Positions 55,387 to 63,279 of a stretch of 64,000 nt of DNA are shown piece after piece. The notes under the pieces are model-generated. The model was not told where the DNA came from and did not search any database. It saw only the letters and a program-made list of their open reading frames with translations. Source of the stretch: Sciscionella marina DSM 45152. Its GTDB lineage: Bacteria > Actinomycetota > Actinomycetes > Mycobacteriales > Pseudonocardiaceae. Position 1 is the stretch's first letter, and the number at the start of each line of letters is the position of its first letter. Made by a program: the position numbers and the translations under genes. The stretch is from NCBI RefSeq assembly GCF_000379465.1, contig NZ_KB905400.1:1-64000 (forward strand). The letters run 5' to 3'.

Positions 55387-56142
55387 GTGACCAGCAGGGT
55401 CCTGATCACCGGCGCGAGCGCCGGTCTCGGGGAAGGGATGGCCCGGCTCTTCGCTTCGCGAGGCGCGGACCTCGCGATCGCCGCCCGCCGACTAGACCAG
55501 CTTGAGGCGCTTCGCGACGAGCTCGAATCGCGGTATCCCGGCCAGAAAGTCGTGCCGGTCCGCATGGACATCACCGATTCCGAGTCCGTGTTCGCGGCGT
55601 TCGACCACGCCGAATCCGCGCTGGGCGGCCTCGACCGTCTGGTGATCAACGCCGGACTCGGCAAGGGGTCCCGGCTGGGGGCAGGACGGTTCGATGCCAA
55701 TCGGGACACCGCGATCACCAACTTCGTCGGCGGCATCGCACAGTGCGAGGCCGCGATGCGCGTGCTTTACCGGCAAGAGCACGGCCAGCTCGTCGTCATG
55801 GCTTCAGTCGTGGCGGTCCGCGGAATGGCCGGCCCGATGAACGTCTACGCCGCGTCGAAGGCCGCCCTCGTCCGACTGGCCGAAGGTATCCGCAGCGATG
55901 TCCAAGCGAAGGGACTGCCGATCAAGGTCACGACCCTGCGCCCCGGCTACATCGACTCGGAGATGCAGGCGCGGGCTGGGCGACAGCACCGGTTGATGAT
56001 CGACAGCGAGCGCGGATGCCGCGTTCTGGTCGACGCGATCGAGCGGGAGGCAAAGGACGTCTGCGTGCCACGGTGGCCGTGGGCGCCGTTCTCGGCCGGT
56101 CTCCGTTATTTGCCCTCGAGCATGGTGCGACGCATCGTCTGA
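55387..56142 (+). CDS. SDR-family dehydrogenase
   Basis: A 251-residue short-chain dehydrogenase. Cofactor motif VLITGASAGLGEGMA, NAG at VINAGLGKGS, catalytic YAASK near 154-158. Arg residues after the second strand (IAARRLDQL) suggest NADPH. The GTG at 55387 overlaps a TAG that probably ended the lost upstream gene. Likely oxidises or reduces a ring hydroxyl/keto intermediate. Confidence 0.85.
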   Translation: MTSRVLITGASAGLGEGMARLFASRGADLAIAARRLDQLEALRDELESRYPGQKVVPVRMDITDSESVFAAFDHAESALGGLDRLVINAGLGKGSRLGAGRFDANRDTAITNFVGGIAQCEAAMRVLYRQEHGQLVVMASVVAVRGMAGPMNVYAASKAALVRLAEGIRSDVQAKGLPIKVTTLRPGYIDSEMQARAGRQHRLMIDSERGCRVLVDAIEREAKDVCVPRWPWAPFSAGLRYLPSSMVRRIV

Positions 56143-56170
56143 TGCAAATCTTCTTCGGAGGTGAAAGGAA

Positions 56171-56956
56171 GTGGGCGGGATGGCCTACGAATTCGTGACG
56201 CTTGAGCGCATCGGCGCTACGGGTGTCGTGACGATCGACAACCCACCAGTCAACGCGCTCCACCCTGACGTGGCAGACGAGATCGAGCATGCCGCCCAGG
56301 AGGTCGAGGCGGACTTGGCCTTGCGGTCCATGGTTCTCACCGGCACCGGTCGCTGTTTCGTGGGGGGCGGTGACATCAGGTATTTCACCGAGATCGACAG
56401 CGCGGGCGCCGCGGCCATGGCCTTGCGCGTGCAGCGCATGCAGAAGTACCTGTTCGACCTGCGAGTGCCGGTGATTGTCGCCGTGAACGGTCACGCTCTG
56501 GGCGGCGGCCTGGAACTCCTGCTCGCGTGCGACATCGCGGTGGCAGAGGAGCAAGCCAAGATCGGCGTCACCGAGGTGCGGCTCGGGCTGATCCCCGGTG
56601 CCGGCGGCACCCAAATGTTGTTTTCCGCTTTGCCGGTCGGGACTGCGAAGCGACTGTTGTTCACCGGCGACCGACTGGGAGCGAGCGAGGCCCACGAACT
56701 CGGTCTTATCGACCAGGTGTGCTCGACCGGCCAATCCCTGAAAGCGGCACTCGCGATCGCCGAGCGGATCAACTCGGCAGGCCCGCTCGCGGTCGAAGCG
56801 GCCAAACGGTCGGCCAATTACCAGCTGCGGCACTCCTTGGATGCCGGTCATCGGCGAGAAGTTGAAATCTTCTCCGCGCTGTTCGAAACCACCGACCATC
56901 GCGAAGGGATCTCCTCGTTCCTTGAGGGACTCGAACCCAACTACGAGCGTCATTAA
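56171..56956 (+). CDS. enoyl-CoA hydratase
   Basis: A 261-residue canonical crotonase. Oxyanion segment CFVGGGDIRYF, first catalytic Glu in ALGGGLELLLACD (near 113), second in GVTEVRLGLIPGAGGTQ (near 134). Both active-site acids are present, unlike the homolog at 46602. It hydrates an enoyl-CoA in beta-oxidation. GTG 56171 (GGAGG eight bases upstream) and ATG 56180 are both plausible starts. Confidence 0.88.
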   Translation: MGGMAYEFVTLERIGATGVVTIDNPPVNALHPDVADEIEHAAQEVEADLALRSMVLTGTGRCFVGGGDIRYFTEIDSAGAAAMALRVQRMQKYLFDLRVPVIVAVNGHALGGGLELLLACDIAVAEEQAKIGVTEVRLGLIPGAGGTQMLFSALPVGTAKRLLFTGDRLGASEAHELGLIDQVCSTGQSLKAALAIAERINSAGPLAVEAAKRSANYQLRHSLDAGHRREVEIFSALFETTDHREGISSFLEGLEPNYERH

Positions 56957-56968
56957 CGGAGGCCGATC

Positions 56969-57718
56969 ATGATCGAATCTCGCCGGACCGCGCTGGTCAC
57001 TGGCGGCGGTGGAGGACTCGGTGCGGCAATCTGTCGGCGTCTCGCCGAAGACGGGCTGCACGTCTGCGTCGTCGACATCGCCGCCGAGAACGTGAAGTCC
57101 GTAGCCGACGCCTTGGTGGCGGACGTGCTCAGCGCGTCGGCTCACGTCTGTGACGTCACCTCGTCGGCCGAGTTGGACACACTCGCGGGTGAGATTATCC
57201 AGCGGTTCGGTGACGTGAGTATCCTGGTAAATTTGGCGGGTGCGGTGCGTAATGCCGTGCTCTCCAAGGTCACCGACGACGATTTCGACGTCGTCCTGAC
57301 TACACACCTCGTCGCCACGATGCGCACCGTGCGGGCGTTCGCGCCGGGCATGAAGCGCCAAGCGTACGGGCGCATCGTCAATACGAGTTCGATCGCGGCG
57401 CGAGGGACCGTGGCCGGCATCAGCTACAGCGCGGCCAAGGGTGGTATCGAAGGCCTGACCCGATCGGCCGCCATCGAACTCGCTCCGCACGGCGTGACCG
57501 TGAACTGCATCGAGCCGGGCGTCGTGGCGACCGGCATGTTCCTCTCCACGCCGAAGGAATTCCAGGACGCGCAGGTGTCCCGCATCCCGGCGCGCCGTGC
57601 GGGTACCCCCGACGAGATCGCCGCCTGCGTCTCGTTCCTGGCCTCGTCCGATTCGAGCTATGTCAACGGTCAGACCCTGACCGCGTGCGGCGGCCTGTCG
57701 GTCGGCGCCTTCAAGTAG
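56969..57718 (+). CDS. SDR-family dehydrogenase, FabG/3-hydroxyacyl-CoA type
   Basis: A 249-residue SDR with GGGGGLGAAICRRL, acidic VVDIAAEN (Asp after the second strand suggests NAD), LVNLAGAV, catalytic YSAAK near 153-157 and the FabG-like end YVNGQTLTACGG. Directly downstream of the hydratase, it fits the hydroxyacyl-CoA dehydrogenation step. GGAGG precedes the ATG. Confidence 0.85.
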   Translation: MIESRRTALVTGGGGGLGAAICRRLAEDGLHVCVVDIAAENVKSVADALVADVLSASAHVCDVTSSAELDTLAGEIIQRFGDVSILVNLAGAVRNAVLSKVTDDDFDVVLTTHLVATMRTVRAFAPGMKRQAYGRIVNTSSIAARGTVAGISYSAAKGGIEGLTRSAAIELAPHGVTVNCIEPGVVATGMFLSTPKEFQDAQVSRIPARRAGTPDEIAACVSFLASSDSSYVNGQTLTACGGLSVGAFK

Positions 57719-57730
57719 TGGCCGGTTCAT

Positions 57731-57775
57731 TTGACCCTCGACGCACCCACACGCTAAAATCGAACGGTCGCTTGA
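57731..57775 (+). promoter_or_regulatory. promoter and operator site 2 of the racemase-ACAD operon
   Basis: TTGACC (57731-57736), 18 bases, TAAAAT (57755-57760), with 57760-57775 (TCGAACGGTCGCTTGA) abutting the -10. Its reverse complement differs from operator site 1 at one base of 16, and the promoter geometry is the same. Strong evidence for common control. Confidence 0.7.
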
Positions 57776-57798
57776 TTTATGATTGGAGTAATGGGTTC

Positions 57799-58578
57799 AT
57801 GAAACTGGCAGTCGTACACATCAACGCCGAGCGAGGGTCCGAGCCCTACACCGAGATGGTCACCGAGGTGTTCAATCGGGTGAAGCGACCGGACACGGAG
57901 ATCGTTCACCGGTGGGCCAAACTGAAGCGAGCGACCGATACGGTGTTCGGCTACCCGTACCTGTTGAATTCTGTCGACGTCATCCACAACATCCTCGACG
58001 CGGGACGCTCTGGCGTCGACGGCGCGATGGTCGCTTGTAGTGGAGATCCCGGCATTACCGAGGCGCGCACCCTCGTGGACGTCCCGGTCGTCGGGCCCTG
58101 GGAAGCGACCCTGCACCTGGCGAGCTCGTACGCGTACCGTTTTGGCGTCGTCACCGTCGAAGACCGGGCCTGGAGCGAGACGTGCCACAGCCTGATCGCG
58201 AAAAACGGCTTACTGGACCGATGCGCCGGTTTCGAGCGCATCGAAACCCCGTCGGCGAAAGCGTTTACAGAAGGATTCGCCAACCCAGATTTCGTGGTCA
58301 AGGACATCGTCAACCAGGCGAACAAGCTCATTGAGCGAGGCGCCGGGGCGATCGTCATCGGCAGTGCCGGGCTCAGCACCCTTGCCGGCTCCGCAGGGCT
58401 CACCCAGATCGAAGGTGGGATTCCCGTGTTCGAAACCTTGAGCATCGGCCTCAAAACTCTGGAACTCCGTGTGGATCTCACGCAAAAAGGCGGCCTCCCG
58501 TCCACCAGCCGCACCGGCTACACCCAGCGTCTGGACGACCAGGGCACCGACCGGGTGCGCTCACTCTTCGGGCTCTGA
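57799..58578 (+). CDS. Asp/Glu/hydantoin racemase-like protein with one active-site Cys
   Basis: A 259-residue member of the Asp/Glu racemase superfamily. The first active-site Cys is in MVACSGDPG (near 79); the second is replaced by Ser in VIGSAGLS (near 188). True racemases use both Cys, while arylmalonate decarboxylase and maleate isomerase relatives differ at these positions. In an acyl-CoA pathway an isomerase, decarboxylase or C-C cleaving activity is possible. First gene under operator site 2; GGAG about ten bases before the ATG. Confidence 0.78.
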   Translation: MKLAVVHINAERGSEPYTEMVTEVFNRVKRPDTEIVHRWAKLKRATDTVFGYPYLLNSVDVIHNILDAGRSGVDGAMVACSGDPGITEARTLVDVPVVGPWEATLHLASSYAYRFGVVTVEDRAWSETCHSLIAKNGLLDRCAGFERIETPSAKAFTEGFANPDFVVKDIVNQANKLIERGAGAIVIGSAGLSTLAGSAGLTQIEGGIPVFETLSIGLKTLELRVDLTQKGGLPSTSRTGYTQRLDDQGTDRVRSLFGL

Positions 58579-58606
58579 ACCTCGCGACATACTGAAGGGA
58601 AGCACG

Positions 58607-59785
58607 ATGACCAACGACTCAGCCGCCCATTCCTTGCTTGAAGAGGAGGAACGGGACTTCCAGCTCGTCGTCCGGCAGTTCATGGAACGGGAAGTCCGAC
58701 CGCTCGTGGACGAGATGGAACGTGCAGGCCGGCCGCCTCAGGAACTGCTGAAGAAGATGGGGGAGCAGGGCATACTCGGTTGCTACGCACCCGAGGAATA
58801 TGGTGGTGGCGGCGGCAGTTTGATGACCCGGGCGATCGTCGCCGAGGAGACGGCGCGGGTGAACGCCGGGCTCGACGCGACGCTGTTCGTCAACATCAGC
58901 CTGGTCACGCGGCACCTCATCAAGCGCGGCACCGAGGAGCAGAAGCGTCGCTACCTCGTGCCACTTATCGCGGGGGAGTCGTCCGCCTCGATCTGTCTCA
59001 CCGAACCCCATGGCGGGTCCGATGCACTTAGCCCACGGACGACGGCACGCAAGGACGGCGACCATTGGGTCATAAATGGGTCGAAGACCTTTATCACTAA
59101 TGCGCCCATTGCCGACGTGTTCATGGTGTTCGCGCGGACCAGTGGTGAGAACCGGCGCGCCCGTGGCGGTACGTGTTTCCTCGTCGAGCGGGACACGCCG
59201 GGGCTGTCTGTCGGAAAGCCGTTCGACAAACTGTCCTTGCGGAGTTCGCCCACCGCCGAGGTCTTCCTTGAGAATGTGCGCGTGCATGAGAACCAGGTGC
59301 TCGGCGAGGTCGATGAAGGCTTCTACTACATGCTGGAAGGTCTCGACCTGGAACGTGTCTTCGAGGGCGCGTCCAACACCGGCATCGCCCAGGCTTGCCT
59401 TGAGGTGGCTGTGGAGTACGCGCAGGACCGCGAAGTATTCGGCGAGCGGCTCGCGAGTTATCAGATGATCCAGGACAAGATCGCTCGCATCGCCACCGGT
59501 GTCGAGATGTCGCGCGTGATGTTTTACCACTTGATTCGCACGCTGGAGCGCGGCGAAAACTGTACGCGGGCGGCCGCCGTCCTGAAGCTTTACAGTTCCG
59601 AGGCCGCGGTTGAAGCATCCCGTGAAGCGGTCCAGATCCTCGGCGGTTACGGACTCATGGAGGAATATCCGGCGGCGCGGCTCTACCGCGATGCGAAACA
59701 CCACGAGATCGGGGCCGGCACTAGCGAGATCCAGAAAATCATCATCGCCAGGGAGACTCTCAAGTCTGGGGGGAAGGCGAAATGA
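58607..59785 (+). CDS. acyl-CoA dehydrogenase (FadE-like) 1
   Basis: A 392-residue flavoprotein that introduces a C=C next to the thioester. Signatures: ICLTEPHGGSDAL, WVINGSKTFITN, the flavin segment FGERLASYQMIQDKIA and the catalytic Glu in KHHEIGAGTSEIQ (near 367). GAAGGGA six bases before the ATG at 58607 fixes the start. Its stop is part of an ATGA that opens a mini-frame leading to the second dehydrogenase. Confidence 0.9.
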   Translation: MTNDSAAHSLLEEEERDFQLVVRQFMEREVRPLVDEMERAGRPPQELLKKMGEQGILGCYAPEEYGGGGGSLMTRAIVAEETARVNAGLDATLFVNISLVTRHLIKRGTEEQKRRYLVPLIAGESSASICLTEPHGGSDALSPRTTARKDGDHWVINGSKTFITNAPIADVFMVFARTSGENRRARGGTCFLVERDTPGLSVGKPFDKLSLRSSPTAEVFLENVRVHENQVLGEVDEGFYYMLEGLDLERVFEGASNTGIAQACLEVAVEYAQDREVFGERLASYQMIQDKIARIATGVEMSRVMFYHLIRTLERGENCTRAAAVLKLYSSEAAVEASREAVQILGGYGLMEEYPAARLYRDAKHHEIGAGTSEIQKIIIARETLKSGGKAK

Positions 59786-59799
59786 CGGTGCTCCGATGA
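59782..59799 (+). other. five-codon mini-frame coupling the two dehydrogenase genes
   Basis: ATGACGGTGCTCCGATGA: its ATG overlaps the stop of dehydrogenase 1, its TGA overlaps the start of dehydrogenase 2, and GGGGGAAGG lies just upstream. The second gene has no good ribosome site of its own, so termination-reinitiation through this mini-frame is plausible. Confidence 0.5.
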
Positions 59800-60968
59800 C
59801 AGCGATCGAAACCAGCAAGTACCTTTCTGACGACGTCCTCGAACTGCGTGCCGTGCTGCGCAAGTTCATAGAGGCGAAGATGCCGCGGTCGCAGGCCGCA
59901 ACATGGGACAAGGCCAACGAGTTTCCCCGCGACGTGTTCGACGCCCTCGCCCAGCTCGGTGTGGCGGGCCTGTCGATCCCGGAAGAGTACGGCGGAATGG
60001 GCCGGGATGTCCACGCCACCCTTATGGTGATCGAGGAGCTCTCCCGGCGCAGCATGGCGGTAGCTATCCCATACATCATGGCCAGCTGCTACGCGGGCAT
60101 GACCGTCGTGGAATGCGGCAGCAAGGAGCAGAAGAAGCGCCTGCTTCCCGAGATCGCGGAGGGCCGGGTCCTCTTCGCCTACGGCTGGAGCGAACCGGAC
60201 GTTGGGGCCGACCTGGCGAGCGTGAAGACGACCGCGCGACGCGACGGCGACAAGCTGGTCATCAACGGCTCCAAGAGGTTCTGCACCGGCGCGGGCATCA
60301 GTGACTACATCTACACGTTGGTCAACTCGGATCCGGTCGGAAAGCGCTACCGGGACCTGAGCGCAGTGCTCATACCTCCGACCGCGGACGGCGTGACGAT
60401 CACCCCTATCGATTCCATGGGGCTCAAGGGCAGCAAGACTACCGACGTCACCTTCGAAGATGTGCAGGTACCCATCGAGAATCTGATGGGCGGCGAAGAG
60501 GCCTGGAACAAGGGCTGGTCGCTGATCACCGGCGCGGGCCTCGACATCGAGAAGCTCGAAGTGGCCGCGATGGCGCTCGGCCTCGGCCTGGCGGCCTATG
60601 ACGATGCCCGGCAGTACGCCGAGGAGCGAACGCAGTTTGGGGTGCCGATAGTCGAGCACCAGTCGGTGGCACACTCGCTGGCCGACATGAGGACGCGGCT
60701 GTACGCGTCGAGACTCGTGCTAGAGGACGCGGCCGCGATGGCCAATCGCAACGAGAAGTGCGGCGTGGAAACCTCGATGGCCAAGCTGTTTGTGACCGAG
60801 TCGTGCAAATCCGTCGTCCTGGACGCGCAGACCGTGTTCGGCGCCTACGGCTACGTGAAGGACTTCGACATTGAGCGGTACGTGCGCGATGTCCTGCTGA
60901 TGCCGATTATCGGAGGGTCTTCCGCGATCCAGCGGAACAACATTCACAAGTGGGCGCGGCCGCAGTAA
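59796..60968 (+). CDS. acyl-CoA dehydrogenase (FadE-like) 2
   Basis: A 390-residue homolog of the first enzyme. Typical segments are WSEPDVGADLAS, LVINGSKRFCT, RTQFGVPIVEHQSVAHSLAD and the end GGSSAIQRNNI. At the usual C-terminal catalytic Glu it has Gly (MPIIGGSSAIQ), as in relatives that use an acid elsewhere; EKLEVAAMALG is a candidate site. With dehydrogenase 1 it may form a heterotetramer like steroid ACADs. The ATG at 59796 is coupled to the mini-frame. Confidence 0.88.
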   Translation: MTAIETSKYLSDDVLELRAVLRKFIEAKMPRSQAATWDKANEFPRDVFDALAQLGVAGLSIPEEYGGMGRDVHATLMVIEELSRRSMAVAIPYIMASCYAGMTVVECGSKEQKKRLLPEIAEGRVLFAYGWSEPDVGADLASVKTTARRDGDKLVINGSKRFCTGAGISDYIYTLVNSDPVGKRYRDLSAVLIPPTADGVTITPIDSMGLKGSKTTDVTFEDVQVPIENLMGGEEAWNKGWSLITGAGLDIEKLEVAAMALGLGLAAYDDARQYAEERTQFGVPIVEHQSVAHSLADMRTRLYASRLVLEDAAAMANRNEKCGVETSMAKLFVTESCKSVVLDAQTVFGAYGYVKDFDIERYVRDVLLMPIIGGSSAIQRNNIHKWARPQ

Positions 60969-60980
60969 CGCGAACTTGGT

Positions 60981-61015
60981 GTGCCCGGGCCGGTAGGATC
61001 GACCGGCCCGGGCAC
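60981..61015 (+). terminator. strong hairpin after the ACAD operon
   Basis: A perfect 14-bp stem (60981-60994 with 61002-61015) and 7-base loop AGGATCG, 13 bases after the dehydrogenase stop. The stem is very GC-rich and followed only by a short T run, typical of actinobacterial terminators. It also lies at the end of the opposing SDR pseudogene. Confidence 0.75.
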
Positions 61016-61028
61016 AGCCGTTTCCACG

Positions 61029-61750
61029 TCAGATGATCTGGTAGATGTCGTCGATCGCGATCTGTTCGCCGGTCAGATACGGCGCCTCGTCACTGGCCAG
61101 AAACACCGATCAGCCTAGCCACCTCGACGGGATCGCCGTAACGACCCGGTGGGGCCGCCTTGATGACGGCCTAGATAAGCTCCTGCGTCAGGCTGTCGGT
61201 GGTCTGCCTCCAGGGCGTGCCCGGACAGATCGCGTTGACTCGGATGGTCAGGTTCACGTACTCGACGGCTGCGAACCGGGTCAGTTCGCGACAGCGCCCT
61301 TGGCCGCGAAATACGCCGGCATCCCAGGGAATACGACCGGCCCTGCGATCGACGCGGTGTTGATGATGGTTCCGCCACCGTTGGCCAAAAGCGGTGGGCT
61401 CGCGTGGTTCATGCCGGGGAAACACCTTCACCGTTGACCGCCCAGGGCCCCGGTCGAGCTCCTCCTCGTCGTAGTCGCACGTATTGGCCACTGCGCCGTC
61501 GATGTGACGTTGACGAGCCCGAACTGGGAGCTCGCTGCCTCGAGCATGGTCTTGATGTCTTCGGCTCGCAAGACGTCGGCATGTATGGGAAACAGTTCTC
61601 GCCAAGCGTCTTGGTGGTCTCTTCCTGCCGTCCCGAGATGTCGACGGCGACGAACCGCGCGCATTTCGCGCACGAACTCCTCGCCGATAGCGACTCCGAT
61701 TCTCGAACCGGCTCCGATGGCCACTGCGATCTCGTTCTCCAGCCATCCCT
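61029..61750 (-). pseudogene. SDR-family dehydrogenase, decayed
   Basis: Pieces of an SDR occur in order but in different frames: VAIGAGSRIGVAIGEEFVRE (cofactor loop), a partial middle, then LTRFAAVEYVNLTIRVNAIC, PPGRYGDPVEVARLI and a good C-terminus DEAPYLTGEQIAIDDIYQII ending at TGA 61029. Several frameshifts and the loss of the catalytic Tyr-Lys region make it inactive. It points leftward, against the neighbouring genes. Confidence 0.75.
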
Positions 61751-62026
61751 CTCGTCTCCTCGCTTTTAGGCAACCTACGGCCTGATCAACGTCAAACCGA
61801 GGCTAGGACGACAGACGACGTTGACGGGTCCGTACGCATCCCCCGTCGCCGCCAGCGGGTAACGGTGCAGGTGATTTCCACGTGTCTCCTCGACTGTTCG
61901 GCTGAGACGCTCGTCACTAGGCAGAGGGCAGGTGACATTCAGCGTTCAGCACCCGGTCATCCGCGCAAGACCGTCACGGCGGTCCGTCCCGAATGCAAGT
62001 TCTCAACGAAGAGAAGCGAGAGGTTC

Positions 62027-63238
62027 ATGACCACCACGAGTATCCCGCCGCGCCCCACAGTCACTTCCCCGGAGTTCGTCGAGGACCCGCACAAGTACTA
62101 CCGAGTCATGCGCGACCACTATCCGCTGCTTCACGACGAGACGAGCGGGTACTACTTCGTCAGCCGGTTCGAAGACGTCGCGCGGGTATACAAGGACTCC
62201 GAGGCTTTCAGCAACGAGAACTACGCGTTCCAGATGGAGCCGGTCGTCGGCCGCACCGTCATTCAGATGTCGGGTCGTGAGCACACGGTAAACCGGAAGC
62301 TGATCACCCCGGCGCTGCGCGGCAACTACCTTGACGAGTTGCTGCCGCAGGTCGACGAGATCGCCGCCTCGATGGTCGCGGAGTTCCCGGACTCCGGCAC
62401 GATCGACCTGGTCGAGAACTTCACCAAGTGGTTCCCGATCAACGTGATCGTGCGCATGCTCGACCTACCCAAGGAAGACCTGCCGAAGTTCCACGACTGG
62501 TACTCGTCGCTGATGGCCTTCCTGTCGAACCTGACGCAGGACCCCGAGATCCACGCATGGGGGATGCGGACGCAGAAGGACTACCCGGCGTACATGCTGC
62601 CGATCATCGCGGAGCGCCGCCGGAACCCGGGCGACGACCTCATCTCGCGTTTGACCCAGACGGAGACCCAGGGCGAGGCGCTTTCGGACGAACGGATCAA
62701 GGCGCTGATCGGCCTCCTCCTGATCGCCGGCGGCGAAACCACCGACAAGGCGATCGCCAGCACGATCAAACACCTGATGGAGAACCCCGACCAGCTGGAG
62801 GCCGTTCGCGCAGACCGAAGCCTGGTCGCCGCCGCGCTCGTCGAGAACCTGCGATACCACCCGCCGGTCCAGATCATCCTTCGTACGGCCACCCGCGACA
62901 TCGAGGTCGCCGGCGACACCATCCCCAGCGGCAGCGTCGTGGGGTGTGTCAACGGCGCGGCCAACCGGGACGAGCGCCGCTTCGCCGACCCCGACCAGTT
63001 CAACGTCTTCCGCGAGGACGTCTCGATGCAGAACGCGTTCCTCGGCTCGGCGGACCACATCGCCTTCGCGTTGGGGCGCCACTTCTGCGTGGGGTCGCTG
63101 CTGGCCAAGCGCGAGGCAGAGACGGCGATCAACATGGTCCTGGACCGGTTCCCGACTCTGGAGTACGCGGACGGCTTCGTCCCCAAGGATGTCGGACTCT
63201 TCACTCGCGGCCCCGAAAAGCTCATGGTGAAGGCCTGA
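62027..63238 (+). CDS. cytochrome P450
   Basis: A 403-residue bacterial class I P450 monooxygenase. I-helix LLIAGGETTDKAIAS near 233 with the Thr pair, ExxR as ENLRYHPP near 271, and the heme-binding loop FALGRHFCVGSLLAK with Cys near 352. It hydroxylates an unknown substrate, taking electrons from ferredoxin and reductase not seen here. GAGAGG lies just before the ATG at 62027. An ALDH follows, suggesting oxidation of a methyl or primary carbon to the acid. Confidence 0.9.
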   Translation: MTTTSIPPRPTVTSPEFVEDPHKYYRVMRDHYPLLHDETSGYYFVSRFEDVARVYKDSEAFSNENYAFQMEPVVGRTVIQMSGREHTVNRKLITPALRGNYLDELLPQVDEIAASMVAEFPDSGTIDLVENFTKWFPINVIVRMLDLPKEDLPKFHDWYSSLMAFLSNLTQDPEIHAWGMRTQKDYPAYMLPIIAERRRNPGDDLISRLTQTETQGEALSDERIKALIGLLLIAGGETTDKAIASTIKHLMENPDQLEAVRADRSLVAAALVENLRYHPPVQIILRTATRDIEVAGDTIPSGSVVGCVNGAANRDERRFADPDQFNVFREDVSMQNAFLGSADHIAFALGRHFCVGSLLAKREAETAINMVLDRFPTLEYADGFVPKDVGLFTRGPEKLMVKA

Positions 63239-63279
63239 CCGCGGCGCTGCTGCCCCTGTGCGAGGAAAGGCAAGACGAA

